From Leptobrachium leishanense (lineage: Eukaryota > Chordata > Amphibia > Anura > Megophryidae): DNA of 64,000 nucleotides. Both the position numbers and the translations under genes were made by a program. The notes beneath the pieces are model-generated. The model had not been told where the DNA came from. It did not search any database and saw only the letters and a program-made list of their open reading frames with translations. The stretch spans positions 243,695,721-243,759,720 of the forward strand of contig CM019067.1 in NCBI GenBank assembly GCA_009667805.1, written 5' to 3'. This document shows positions 45,794 to 58,959 of this stretch, in pieces (positions within the stretch are counted from its first letter, which is position 1; each line of letters starts with the position of its first letter).

Positions 45794-46226
45794 TTATTAT
45801 TATTATACTTTATTTTATATAGCGCCATCATATTCCACAGCGCTGAACAGTGGACACAATATAGACAGGGTTACAATACACTGAGACTGAACAACATTTG
45901 ATAAACCAGTACAGGAGGAAACGAGGGCCCTATTCCCATGTGAATTTACAATCTAGATGAGTTGGGGGTGGAAACAGGAGGAGAGGACTGCAAGGTGAGA
46001 GTGATGGACTGGTTGGGGCAGTGAGGTGTATCAGTGAGTCGGGTGGTAGACTTCCCTAAATAGGAATGTCTTAAGGGAGCGTTTGAAGGAAGGGAAACTA
46101 GGGGAAAGTCTCCCGTACGAGGGAGAGCGTTCCAGAGGATGGGAGCTGCGTGTATGAAATCCTGCAGTTTATCATGGGAAGAGGTGATGCGGAGAGAAGC
46201 TAGGCGCAGGTCACTGTTTGACGTTG
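45794..46226 (-). repeat. CR1/L2/Rex-like LINE 3' end
   Basis: Minus-strand relative of 19420-19845: TATAGCGCCATCATATTCC, ACGAGGGCCCTATTCCCATG, CTAAATAGGAATGTCTTAAG and GCGTTTGAAGG. Preceded by (TTA)n. 5' truncated. Confidence 0.8.
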
Positions 46227-46865
46227 TGATGGCCTCGTGGCTGATTCAATTTTACATTTGAAGAAACTAAAGAGTTTGATTGCCTATATTTGTAATGGAG
46301 AGAATATTTAGCCAAGATTGATCAATACTGAATGTAGACTTTCATTTGACGAAAGTACATCTTGATCTACTTGTTCTATAATGATTTGTTAAGGAGATAC
46401 AATGATTACTATTTTATCCTATGTCCATACATCCATGACGACAATGTCGAGAGATAATTGAATGCGGTAGAAATTGAGCGTAAAGTATCTTGTTCTCTCA
46501 TTTTCATTCTCATTAATGCTTTATTTATTTTGCACATTCTTCAGTTGGTCAAGGCTGTGGGGAGTATTCAAGGTTATGTGTTTTTAAAACATCCCTCATT
46601 GCAATAATCTAAACATAAGGATGCATCATTTTATATTGAGTCTTACTGGTTGAAGAATTTCCTTTAAGGAAACGGACAAAAACAAACTAGTATGTTATTA
46701 ATTCCCTTATTGGAATAAACACTTGGAGAAATATTTTTAGCATAGTATAGCTATAGTATAGCTGGAACAAAGGGCACTTTAACAGAATGGCACCAGCTGC
46801 TGTTCCATATTTATCTGTATTTATTGTTTTCCAAGAGCTGTTGATAAAACCACAATTCTCAATAC
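46227..46865. other. No recognised feature
   Basis: AT-rich, non-coding. Confidence 0.4.
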
Positions 46866-46868
46866 TAT

Positions 46869-47046
46869 CAGGGTTATTCAGAGAGAGTCAAAAATCAGGA
46901 GAATGACTGGAGAAGTGAAAATTCGAAGTCAAAATAGCCAAACCAGAAAAATTATCCCATTTGTCTCACTTTTCAAATCGGCTATTTGGTCTAGATTGTT
47001 CTCTTTTCCTGGTTTAGTGGTTTTCCCCTTTCTCTGAAAAACCCTG
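46869..47046. mobile_element. 170-bp MITE, copy C
   Basis: CAGGGTTATTCAGAGAGAGT to AACCCTG, with a 3-bp duplication TAT (46866-46868, 47047-47049). More worn than copies B and D. Confidence 0.85.
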
Positions 47047-47229
47047 TATGTTTCAGAAGCAAAACTTTGTACTTCATATAGTGATCTTGTGTTCTTGTCC
47101 ATTTTCTTTGCTGAAATTGGTAAATCCAAATTGCATTCATTTTGATAAAGATGCTTATACAAAGTAAATGTAAAGTAAGCTCTCGAGATATTAGCAGAAT
47201 ATACAATGTGCGTAGAGGTGCACAGGAGC

Positions 47230-48118
47230 TTGAGCTGGCAGATCAGCTTCTGAGGGGGCAGGGCTTGGTGTAATGACACGGAGCTGCCGGCCTTAAATGC
47301 AGGGGGTGAGATTCAGCTCGACGTCCTGACGTGGAGTCATTTTCCCGCATCACCAGCTGATCGTTCTGTCTCAGTGTATACAACAACCTAGTTGCCAATT
47401 TTGCTCGTACGAGGACCCTCTTTGGGTTTTGAACCCGGACTGCCTATTGACTATTCTTACGCTCTTGCCCTTTATTGTTGTATGTTGTATTCTGCATTTA
47501 CCAAGTGGTTGTATCGATCATACTGCATGGTCTCCGATTGTGGGTCTGCCCTCAGCTTTCTGCATCTATCAGCTTCTCATGTCAACCGTCTGGTAATGAG
47601 CATATGTACAAATCATATTGCATGGTCTCTGATTGTGGGTCTGCCCTGCAGGTTGCTGAATCTATCAATCCCTCATGTAAACTGTTTGGTACTAATCATA
47701 TATACACTGTTGTTTGTATAATCACACATTGCGGGCCCACCCTGCAACTTGCTGAATTCATCATACGTACTATATACGTTGCTGAGCACAAATATATAGG
47801 AGTCCTCTCTGTTGCCAATCCTGCTTGTACGACTACCCTCTCTGGTGCCAACTCAGAACGTATTATTGACTACGCTTTTTCTGAACCAAGTTATGGTTCT
47901 GTCTTATCTCTGTGTATAGTTAACTTGCTTTCACTCAGCAAACATTTGGTCATGAAATCACTTGCTGCTGAGTGGTATCTAGTGTTATACATCACCTCCC
48001 TGGCTGGGAGTGCTAGGTGTGGCAGTTGTAACTGCTATCTAGCCAAGTATCCGAGAAATCTGTCCATAAGGATACAAACAGCACTGATATTAGGTGAGCG
48101 CCATCGCGAACGTGACAT
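47230..48118 (+). mobile_element. Gypsy LTR, 5' truncated
   Basis: Shares GCCGGCCTTAAATGCAGGG-type sequence and the terminal CGAACGTGACA (48108-48118) with the solo LTR at 13575-14409, but is strongly diverged between. Directly followed by a leader and gag, so it is a 5' LTR. Confidence 0.7.
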
Positions 48119-48154
48119 TACGTCAGGGCCAACAAGGATTCGACAGATTTAGCC

Positions 48155-48670
48155 ATGGTGATGTCTAAACTTGGTGATATCATTGCTAAACAAGAGGAGC
48201 AGGATCACCCCATGGACCAATTTGCTCAGGCCTTGAGCCTACTAATGAATCAGTTCAAACAGTTCGGCAGGGTTTCACAACCCTCTTCTCCTGAGGTTAA
48301 TGTGTCCTATCATGCCGTGAATGTTTCTTCCTTGATTGCTGCTGAAGTATCCCATGTGAGCTTGAAAACACCCATATGTTTCGATGGTAAACCTGGTTCT
48401 TGCAGGGGATTTATTACGCAGATTGATATTATGTTTGAACTCAATCCTGGGATGTCGCCCACAGACAGAGCTGAGGTGGGTTATGTTATTAACCACCTAA
48501 TAGAAAAAGCTTTGCTTTGGGCAACTCCTCTATGGGAATTAAAGAGACCAGTTGTATATAACTATGCCGAGTTCATGAAAGGTGCACTTTCATGTCAGCA
48601 AACTTTTGTGCTGGCATCATCTTCACTCCGAACGCTCACAGCATTGAGCATTCTAGGAGAAAGCAGCTGA
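48155..48670 (+). pseudogene. Gypsy gag, N-terminal part
   Basis: Starts ATG 48155 (MVMSKLGDIIAKQ), 36 bases after the LTR end. KTPICFDGKPGSCRGFITQ, then FELNPGMSPTDRAEVGYVI and ALLWATPLWE are typical of the capsid region of Ty3/gypsy Gag. Similarity ends near 48590; the last ~27 codons to the stop look unrelated, so the gene is cut. No zinc knuckle and no pol follow. Not expected to make a capsid. Confidence 0.8.
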
Positions 48671-49076
48671 GGATTAGTGCATGCATTAGATGCAGCACCA
48701 ATCCATTGTTCTGCACAGGTGGCATGCAACTGGTGTATGAAAGTGCAAACGTTCTACGTGATATGTAATTTGTGTAGTGTACAGCTACACAAATTGCATT
48801 AAGAAGCTGCAGGGGACTTCAACATTTCTTAAAAAACCCTCAGTTGACGAGGTAGAGCAGTACAGCGCAGAGGGAGAAAAGGTGAGTATTTTTACCTAAC
48901 CTATAAAAATATTTATAACAAAAATGGGGCAGATGCTGTTGGCAACTGACAAGGATTACTCCACTCCATTCAATTGTAATAAATATCCATCTCTTCTAGA
49001 ATTAAAAAGTCTACTTCATTGCATCAACATGCAATTACAGCAGCTTACTCCCATGACTCCCCAGGAGACGCTTGAC
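48671..49076. other. No recognised feature
   Basis: One short inverted repeat (AATTTGTGTAG/CTACACAAATT near 48765-48795). Otherwise non-coding. Confidence 0.4.
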
Positions 49077-49079
49077 AGT

Positions 49080-49260
49080 CAGGGTTATTCAGAGAGAGGT
49101 GAAAACCAGGAGAATGACTGGAGAAGTGAAAATTCTAGACCAAATAGCCGCTTTGGAAAGTGAGATAATTGGGAGAATTGTTCTGGTTTGGCTATTTTGA
49201 CCTAGAATTTTCACTTCTCCAGTCATTCTCATGGTTTTCACCTCTCTCTGAATAACCCTG
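49080..49260. mobile_element. 170-bp MITE, copy D
   Basis: CAGGGTTATTCAGAGAGAGG to its complement; 3-bp duplication AGT (49077-49079, 49261-49263). Best-preserved copy; the outer arms pair almost perfectly. Confidence 0.9.
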
Positions 49261-49263
49261 AGT

Positions 49264-50073
49264 GTCTAGGTAAATTTGCCAGGTGAGCAAAGTGAAATTA
49301 AGAGTGTGGCAGAACATGTGGGATACATCCTCCACAATCAGGGGGGAGAATACATTTTAGTGGAAGGGTTCAAATAATATTTAACCGAAATGAGCAACTA
49401 AGGCTCTAAACAAACAGTACACAGGTGTAAGATTTAATAGAGAGCTTAAATTGATAAATTCTATTGCAGAGTCCAAACCACTTTTAAATTCAACTCCTAC
49501 AGATGATTACTGGTAATTACATACTGTATGGTTGCAACATATTAGACTCTTATCATCATATACATACATGGAATCTACATTTGCTATTACTGAATATGTA
49601 CTGTATACAATTACATTTCCTATGAATTGTGAGTCACCAGAAGCCTTTTAATTACAACCCAGTTTGGATATAGTTTAGAAGAGATCTGCCAAATTGTGAA
49701 TCCAGCCAGTAGGAAATGTCTGAACTTTACTTCACGGTGGCCACATTAATCCGTCTCATGTTTTCTTTCTGTATTTTATTGCTTAGTTTAAATTCAACTT
49801 AATGAAGAAAGCCAGATACTTGCCTTGCTTGAGATGTCCCGTTGACCCATCAGACGATGTTTTAAAATGAATTAATTCCTTACATAGCAAAAGGATTATC
49901 CTCAAAATCATATTGGAATTCTGAATATTGACAAGGAAATGTTATAAACTTTACTTCTTTCCAACGCAGCATGCCAATACTACTAGGACCAGGTTATAAC
50001 ACAAAAATATAAAGTGAGAAATACGAATGAAATGCTAACTTAATCATTGAAAACATAAAATATTTTGGGTGGG
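49264..50073. other. No firm feature; a possible small exon
   Basis: AT-rich, non-repetitive by eye. On the minus strand 49878-49824 is a 55-base open piece with AG before it and a GC-type donor word (AAG|GCAAGT) after it; it lies downstream of the 50184-50080 candidate. Weak. Confidence 0.2.
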
Positions 50074-50079
50074 ACTTAC

Positions 50080-50184
50080 CACCATCATCGAATCCATATT
50101 ATTCTGTAATGAGTTGGTTCCCGAACATCTGAACTGGTTTGCCAGAAAAGCTACCACTAAAATGACAGTTATCCCAGATTCCAT
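50080..50184 (-). CDS. Candidate first coding exon with signal peptide
   Basis: ATG (50184-50182) in an AAAATGG context opens 35 codons, MESGITVILVVAFLANQFRC, then SGTNSLQNNMDSMMV, ending exactly at a consensus donor GTG|GTAAGT (intron bases 50079-50074), phase 0. Residues 5-15 are a hydrophobic core with small residues before the predicted cleavage, so this looks like a secretory signal peptide. TATAAG lies about 40 bases upstream (50226-50221). No repeat is visible around it. The gene is not recognised; downstream exons are not established. Could be chance. Confidence 0.35.
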
Positions 50185-51010
50185 TTTTTTTCTGTACTCA
50201 AACCCTACTTGTTTGAGCTTCTTATAGGAGTACCCTTCAATCGGTTTAAAAATGTTGACGTGGAATAAAAATGCATGTCAGACTGCATTCAAAATACTCT
50301 ATCTTTCTTTAAAATGTGAGTCCGTAGCACACCAAACTAATAATTATATTAGAATGTTGGGATACTCTCAGCTCTGGGACAGTTATTTAATTACCCAGAT
50401 ATGCAAAGGAGCAAACATTGAGTCTACATACACAGCTCCTTTTGTCTGACTGTCACATTACCTGGTCCCTTGGGTTACATGTTGGAGGCTTCCTCTGTTT
50501 TCAGCACTCAGCACCGACTGAGATGCCACCATGCTTTGTATGGTTCACTTGACTTACATAGACTGCTTGTCTGCATCGACTTCCTACGCTCCTGATGCTT
50601 CACATCATTGTCAGAGGAGACTGTCATGTGCTCAGAAGCAATTGTGCTACTCCTGGACATTCTGGGCACCTGTGTTTGTCTTTCAGATAGATTATATTTT
50701 GACAGGCCATTACAAGGACCAGTAGTTAGGTTGCCACTTGGTTTCTTGAGTCATCCCTTCTGAGTGTACAATTAAATGACTTTGGATACCATCTACTGAC
50801 AGGACATCTGCTTCACAATCTCTCTGTTTCGCAGCTCTTTGACTATGAAACTTGGACCAACCTGGCGAACTTTAGCCCATTATCGCCCAATTTCCCTGGC
50901 TACACATTCAATACCCTTCAAATAAACCACTATTTGTGTTGTAACCAATGCATGGATCAATTCCTTCATATTTATATTAGGTGTTTGTCAAAACATCTTA
51001 ATTGTCATTC
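50185..51010. other. No recognised feature
   Basis: Non-coding except short open stretches (50531-50725) without recognisable motifs. Confidence 0.4.
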
Positions 51011-51012
51011 TA

Positions 51013-52629
<1,617 letters not shown>

Positions 52630-52631
52630 TA

Positions 52632-53290
52632 TATAAATCAAATATGAGATAACCAATAGTCTCTAGTTTTATTTTCTGAAAACTACGTACTATCTTACTA
52701 GGCTTGGGTTTTTGTTGACCTTCCATCTACATGACCTCCTTTATATCCATTTGAAAAACATAGCATGTCCCTTTCTAGAACTACTATACTTACATAATTA
52801 TGTTGTAAAAAGTATCCACAGTCCCCCAAAAACTGTTTTTTTTTTTCACATGTTCTTGGATAAAGCAATATTAAAAACCCTTACAGATTCATTATGGGTG
52901 TCATGCTTTACTTTTGACAGTGGTATAACAAGGGGTGCAAGTACTATTGAAACTCAAAGCAAAGTCCTTCTTAGATGATATTAAATCCCCCTTCGGGTAT
53001 CGTATATGTGATCTAAGCTTTATGTAGGAAGTGCTCCTCCTTCATCTGAACGTGACAAGCGCTGATTCTTCAAGCTGAAACATTGCCGTTCAAGATATCA
53101 CAATGAAATGCCTGTTTATTGAAGCAAATGAGTGCTTGGTGTTCCATTTATTACTTTGTATTTACTAATGGTAAAAGGCCATCCAGATCTTCATGACCAC
53201 CATGCAATAGTATGGTAAAAACTAACCTTGACTTTGAGCTGGTTGAGTGTATAACCATAACCTCTTTTTGCTGTGAAACATAAAGTTTGT
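52632..53290. other. No recognised feature
   Basis: AT-rich, non-coding. Confidence 0.4.
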
Positions 53291-53297
53291 TATATCC

Positions 53298-53362
53298 CAG
53301 GGCATACTTGAAAACTAGAGAAATCTCAATGTATCCTTCCTGGTAAAATACTTTATAAATAA
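53298..53362 (+). repeat. SINE 3' tail
   Basis: CCCAGGGCATACTTGAAAAC, TATCCTTCCTGGTAAAATAC, ATAAATAAAG. Head missing. Confidence 0.7.
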
Positions 53363-53584
53363 AGAGGAGAATTGGGTGCTGTCCGTTGAAATAGGACAGA
53401 TTTTCTGCCTGCCACTGACAATGGACTCATATAATGGCTTTCACATGTAAGAAAAGGAACTGGAGGTGATCATCAAAAGTAGGTTATATATTCTGGCATC
53501 ATTATCAAGTTTATACCCAAAACCAAGGAACCAAAGCATTCAGACAAAACGGCATGAAAGTCACAAACAAGCAGAAAAGGCTAA

Positions 53585-54458
53585 CAGGGCTATTCAAAGA
53601 GATCCGAATTGTTGCCGAAAGGTAACCAAACAGTGAAATTCAGCATACGGTAACCTTTCCTGGCCATTTGTTTATCCAGAGAGCAGGCAGTTCGCCAAAT
53701 TTTGGCAAATTGCCTGCACATATGGTGCCTGTTCGTTGCCTGTTCGAGGGCAGTGAAATCCCCATAGAGAAGCAATGCTTCGTCTATTCAGAGAACAAAA
53801 ACCAGCAGTGAAAAATTGTCGAAATGCCCTGTTGTTCGGTGGTTTCATTCGACAGGTTTATTCAGGCGAATCCCATAGGCTTCAATGCTAAAAATATTCC
53901 TTTTTTAATTCAATATCTAATAAACCGTTGATTATAACATTCTGCAGTAAAAAGTCTCTTTATGTATAATAGATTTTTTAGGATCTTTTAGGCATTTTTT
54001 GTGATTTTTTTTTTTTTAAATCGTTTTTCTTTTCTTATCATTCATTGGATCTTGTATGTAAATTTCAGACATTTTCGTTCTGTAGTTTCTTTGCAAACAG
54101 TGTTTCGCTTTTCAAACATTCAAGCGTACTGTTTGTTTTTTTTTCTACTCCATTCGTCTGAGGTGTCGGCTTTTTCTGGCGGCTGCTCTGCGCTGTGATC
54201 GGCGCTGCTCGGGTTTCCCCTGCGTTTTCGGCAGGGTTAATCCAGATGTTTTTGCGGGTTTCAGTGAGCGTTCACTGGGTTTTGCAGTGAGTATTCGTCG
54301 GGTTTGTGGCGGCTTTTCCCTGCACTACGACGGCCCTGTGGTGCTTGCTGAATACACCACAGGGTCGCTGAAATGAGATCACCGAATTGCACCGAATTGA
54401 AGAGAACTAAAAGTCACCGAACATGCAGTGACTTTCCGATTCTCTTTGTATAATCCTG
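53585..54458 (+). mobile_element. CCGAA-rich non-autonomous DNA transposon, copy 4
   Basis: CAGGGCTATTCAAAGAGATC to CTCTTTGTATAATCCTG, 874 bp, same orientation as copy 1. Flanks are TAA at the left and TTA at the right. Several TTCGG words are decayed, so this is an older copy. Confidence 0.85.
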
Positions 54459-55323
54459 TTAAGTGAAGACAGTAAAAACCAAATATGTAATGTGTGACAG
54501 CGCTCTGTCCCAAACAACTCTCTTTTAATCTATATTTAAATATAAATTGGTAATATACAGTGAGGGATTCGTTATCTCACTCCAAGTGAGAGCAAGCTCA
54601 ATTGTTGTTCTAATTCATAGCGAGTATTGTGGAATGGGATAAAGGGGATGGTCTACAGGGTATGGATAAAATTTTACTTTTAACAATTGCTAAAAAGATA
54701 TCAGAACGTCTCAAAAAATTAGAAAACAAAAGAAGTACACAACATGTAAGCCCTTAGTAACAGCCAAATATTACGAAAGAAAGGAAAATTTGGCACAGAG
54801 ATCTAACAAGGGCTTTTAAAAAAATAGTCTGTAAAAGAGAAAGATGGAACCGGGCCTTCATGGGCCTGGGGTAATAGGACAGGCAGGAAACAAATCTGAA
54901 AGGTGTGCTGTGCTCAGTGGAAAATTGAAACAATTACAGTAGACGTGTCTGTTAAGAAAACTTTGGAAACTTAGTTTCCAACACGTCCCTGCTGTAAAAC
55001 AAGGATAGCATATGTTAAGCAGGATATGGCAGGTACCAAACGATAGGCTAGGGCTCAAAGAAATATTGTAGTACACATTTAGGATTAGTGCAGCTATCAA
55101 ATAATTTAAATCACTGAAGGATTGCACATGAGTGCTGGTTTAGGATTCCAGTCAGTCATGAATAATTTCATTACATTTCTCTGTTATTAGTGTGGATTTT
55201 ATTCAGGAACGCAAAACCTTCGTGGATGGAAGGACTTGCTTCCTGTAGTGAGCTGGGTTTAAATAGTAACGAGAAGAGTGGAGAAAAAGGGTGGGGATGC
55301 CAGGAGGGGAATGGGCCGCCCAT
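54459..55323. other. No recognised feature
   Basis: AT-rich, non-coding. Confidence 0.4.
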
Positions 55324-55733
55324 GGGGCCAAGTGTAAGGCTGTAATTGGATAGAATTTGCACGGCACCAGAACCACAGAGGGAGACGGTATCTGTACTAT
55401 CATTGTTTAGTGCATGCATTGTGGGACTAATGTGTGCTGGCAGTTGGCACAGAAGGGAGCCGCTTATTGATTGGGTGCTCCACCCCAGGTAGGTGGGGGA
55501 TGATGGGCCGTGACAGAGGGGTGGAGTCCCTGAACGTGTGACCGCGGATCTGAAGGCGATGTGTCGTTGCATAGACCTATCGCCTTCATATCCGCAGTAA
55601 CAGGCACTACCCCCCCCCCCTCTGTGATGGCCCATTTTCCCCTGCTAGACAAAGATAGTACAGATACCACCTCCCTTTGTGGCTCTGACACCGTGTGCAT
55701 TCTGTCCACTGACAGCCTTACACTTGGCCCCAT
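55324..55733. repeat. 410-bp inverted repeat
   Basis: GGGGCCAAGTGTAAGGCTGT (55324) pairs with ACAGCCTTACACTTGGCCCC (55714-55733); matching continues for about 80 bases per arm (GGTATCTGTACTATC/GATAGTACAGATACC). A second stem near the centre pairs GATGGGCC-type and CCGCGGATCTGAAGGCGAT-type words with their counterparts. Non-coding; possibly a MITE. Confidence 0.75.
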
Positions 55734-55756
55734 GAGCCAATCTTGCTGATTGATAG

Positions 55757-55958
55757 GGGATCAAATACCTATTTCAGGCATTAAAATGCAAATCAATTTA
55801 TAACTTTTTTGAAATGCGTTTTTCTGGATATTTTTGTTCTTATTCTGTCTCTCAGTGTTAAAATAAACCGACCATTAAAATCATAGACTGATCATTTCTT
55901 TGTCAGTGAGCAAATATACAAAATCAGCAGGGGATCAAACACATTTTTTTCCTCACTG
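55757..55958 (+). mobile_element. Tc1 3' end fragment
   Basis: Ends ATTTTTTTCCTCACTG with TA at 55959-55960. Inner GGGGATCAAATACCT and ATCATTTCTTTGTCAGTG are typical of a widespread Tc1 family. About 200 bp, no coding. Confidence 0.8.
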
Positions 55959-56243
55959 TAAATGTGTTGGGTGATACAAAATGCTGCTCCACAGCAGTAA
56001 CAGTGAGTAAAAATCCTCCCAAATTATACTAACATTATACGTGTTTTAGTTTAGTTCTGTGATTTTATTATGTTACCATGATTTGTATTTTGGATCGATT
56101 CCTTATTTGGGAGATTAGTAATTCACATTTTGGATCGATTTGTTATTTTGTTTTTATTAGTTTTTACGTTTTTATTTGTTATTTCGGAATGTGAAATGTA
56201 TTAATTATTTACCCTAATGTAATCCCCCTGTCCTAATCACCCT

Positions 56244-56430
56244 ATCCCTGGTGCTGAAATATATTTCAGCACCAAGGATAGCAGCTGCGCTGGGCTCCAG
56301 GGCCCCTTTGTGCTGCTGTCCTTGATGCTGACTATGTTTCAGCACCAAAGACAGCAGCTCTGCGGCTCCGGAGCCCTTTGGTGCTGCTGTCCTTTGTGCA
56401 GAATAGGTTTCAGCATCAAGGACACCACAC
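56244..56430. repeat. ~72-bp minisatellite of palindromic units
   Basis: TTTCAGCACCAAGGATAGCAG at 56265, relatives at 56338 and 56409. Each unit contains GTGCTGCTGTCCTT facing its complement, so units also fold. A GGTGCTGAAATATATTTCAG palindrome opens the array. Confidence 0.75.
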
Positions 56431-56719
56431 GCCAAATACAGCCAGACTGAAGGAAATAAAAAAAAATGCAGTGTTCGGCAAAGAAAAAAGCCTCATTGTT
56501 TTAAAATAACTAGGAATCCAAAAATTTCTCCAAAATAATACTCTACTACTACTACTTTTAAAAAAAATCAAAATCAGGTGGCCAGCACGTGTGGAGACCG
56601 GCACCTCCCACCCAGACCAACAGCAGTGACCCGAGCCAGACCAGCAGCAAGCCATGCTCCCCATATCTGCACACCTGTGCCCAACGGACCGAGGGTGATT
56701 TGCCCCCCCCCCGCACAGA

Positions 56720-57010
56720 ACTGAACAGGAGATACAAATTTATTACCAAGTTTGGCGGAATTTGGATTAGAACAGGAGTTACGAGGTGGGACCCCCTCAG
56801 GTGATAAGAGGTCCTAGGTGCCATTACAGAACCACCTATAAAGGAGGTTCTAGAACACGTGAGTGTGTCTCTCTCTTTTTTACATAAATTTATCTCTGGA
56901 CTACATAACAGTACTATGTATCCTTCTTTCTCCTTTTGAGATACATCTATCATCACGGAAAAAGGAATCGTTGCATGGGAGGAGTCCCCCATAAGAGACT
57001 TAAAGACTTA
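56720..57010. repeat. Dispersed repeat, partner of 23900-24130
   Basis: ACCTATAAAGGAGGTTCTAG and GGAGGAGTCCCCCATAAGAG are shared in the same order as at 23975 and 24099. Class uncertain. Confidence 0.55.
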
Positions 57011-58445
57011 CATTTGGTGTCTTGAAGACTCCCCGTTTGTGAGTGCCATATACAAGCTGTGCGTGCTTATTCATTCCAACAGTATATATTGCGCGATGGT
57101 CTTCTCTTCTTCTTTTTTGTAGGACTCACGGACTATTCATTCATCTGGGACTAAACCAACTATCCATTTTGGTGATATTTATTTGCCATATTATATTTTA
57201 CAACCAAAGTCTAACCCAAAATGTTATCCTATGCAAAAAAGGGCACATTAACATATTTATAGCTATCAGCTTTCTATTAGGCAATTTATTTACCTCAAAA
57301 TACTTCTGTATGTAACATTATTTATTTTAATAAATAACCATTTTTAAAAGTTCATGATTTTCAGTACAATATTTAACAAATAGAGCGTAATGCAGTATTG
57401 ATAAAATTAAGAAAGAAAGGGTGTGGGTTGATGGGTAGCATTAGAATTGACTGGATGTGAAGATGGTAAGCAAGGGTTTTTTGAAAAAGGGGGAATTTCA
57501 AATTGGCTAGTATATACATATACTTTATACAAATAGAGATAAGATTCTAAACCCATCCAGCATTAACATATTTACGTTACCACACACATATGTATAACAG
57601 TGAAGTTTAAGCTGCCTCACAAAGAAGAAAAATAGAAGCATAAAAATAATCACGCTCAAAGATACAAGGTCTCTTCACACGTCTACACAACTTCAATCAA
57701 ATATTTTGGCTTTTCCCCTTCAGAGCAGTTATTTGTGGATCACCCACTCTGCACGTCTCCACTGAGCTCTTGCAGATACATAAATAATGATCAACTGCTA
57801 CATACACTTCTCTGACCTTGAAAAAAAACAGAGGTCACCCAGCAGCTTGTTTTGCTAACCATTCCACTTCAGCAGTGAACTGCATTTAGTTGTTTTATTG
57901 CCACTGTTCCAGGCATCTTGATATTCTTTTATTTCCTTTATATTGAATAAACTAATTCAGTGGTTACCTACGGCCTGTATTTTATTTAAATTTTTGCTCA
58001 GATTTGGTTATTTTCTTCTGTTTCCCAAAAAAAAATATTTAATAGTAATCAGAATGTTTAAACTCTTTTGTTGCCCCCTTGAGTAGATAAGAACATAAAC
58101 CCCTATTCCAAGAAACACAAGCTGTACTTGCACACATTTTCACCGCAATAACATTAATAATATATTGGTCTCAATGCAATGGATAATCACATTGCCTGTG
58201 AATGGGAAGGGAAATAAACATTGCCTAAATAAAAGTAATTAAACCGTGCAGTTATTTAGGTTTAAAAAATGGTGAAAACAGTTCCCAGATGTGTTATCAC
58301 CTTACCTATTATTTCCTGTGAAAGAACTTGCAACAAAATAATAATAATATAAAAAAGTGAAGGAGATCTAATATATAACTTATTATGTTACTGTTTCTAT
58401 AATTAACTGTAGGATTCTTTGCAAGACATAAAGTTTACCTTTTTT
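57011..58445. other. No recognised feature
   Basis: AT-rich, apparently low-copy sequence. No protein-like frame. Confidence 0.4.
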
Positions 58446-58586
58446 TTACATTATTATTAGCCTTCTGCAGTTCCGCTTTTCGAGGTCATCCAGCAACTGT
58501 AGGCTCTTTTCTGGTCTATCATCAACAAACAGACATGTTATAGCTTGTGCATTCATGTCATGCACGCTACATTTAATATTTTCAAG
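58446..58586 (-). CDS. Candidate terminal exon, unidentified
   Basis: Minus strand, 58586 to 58446: TTGCAG acceptor word, then 46 codons (LENIKCSVHDMNAQAITCLF, VDDRPEKSLQLLDDLEKRNC, RRLIIM) and TAA. Composition is protein-like and there is an in-frame stop just upstream of the acceptor word, as expected at an intron edge. The polypyrimidine tract is weak and no homolog is recognised. It lies upstream of the 50184-50080 candidate in transcription order, so the two need not belong together. Confidence 0.25.
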   Translation of the reverse strand, partial: LENIKCSVHDMNAQAITCLFVDDRPEKSLQLLDDLEKRNCRRLIIM

Positions 58587-58959
58587 CTGCAAGTTTTAAT
58601 GTTCTTTATGAAGAACCAAATTATAAAGACCCAAAAATGTGTTGATGGGTACATAAAGTGTCGAAAGCAGGCACAAATAACCCATCCGCTACCAGGACCA
58701 AGTCTACTGAGTCTTAAAAAGGTCCTGTAGGAGCCCAACATCAAGTAAACTCAATATGGTCTTTTTCTTTGGACAATGCAAAGAAATGTTGTGTATTGTA
58801 AATGAAATTTGTTTGCGTATGGTCTCCATAATATGTTATCAAAGCTGCAGGATACTGTACTTTGTAGCCAATGTGCTGTTGCTCAGGGAACTATTCTGTG
58901 TCTGTAAGAGACACAGGGCACTATCATGTGCATTGAGCTAAAACAGGTATGTAAAGGGG

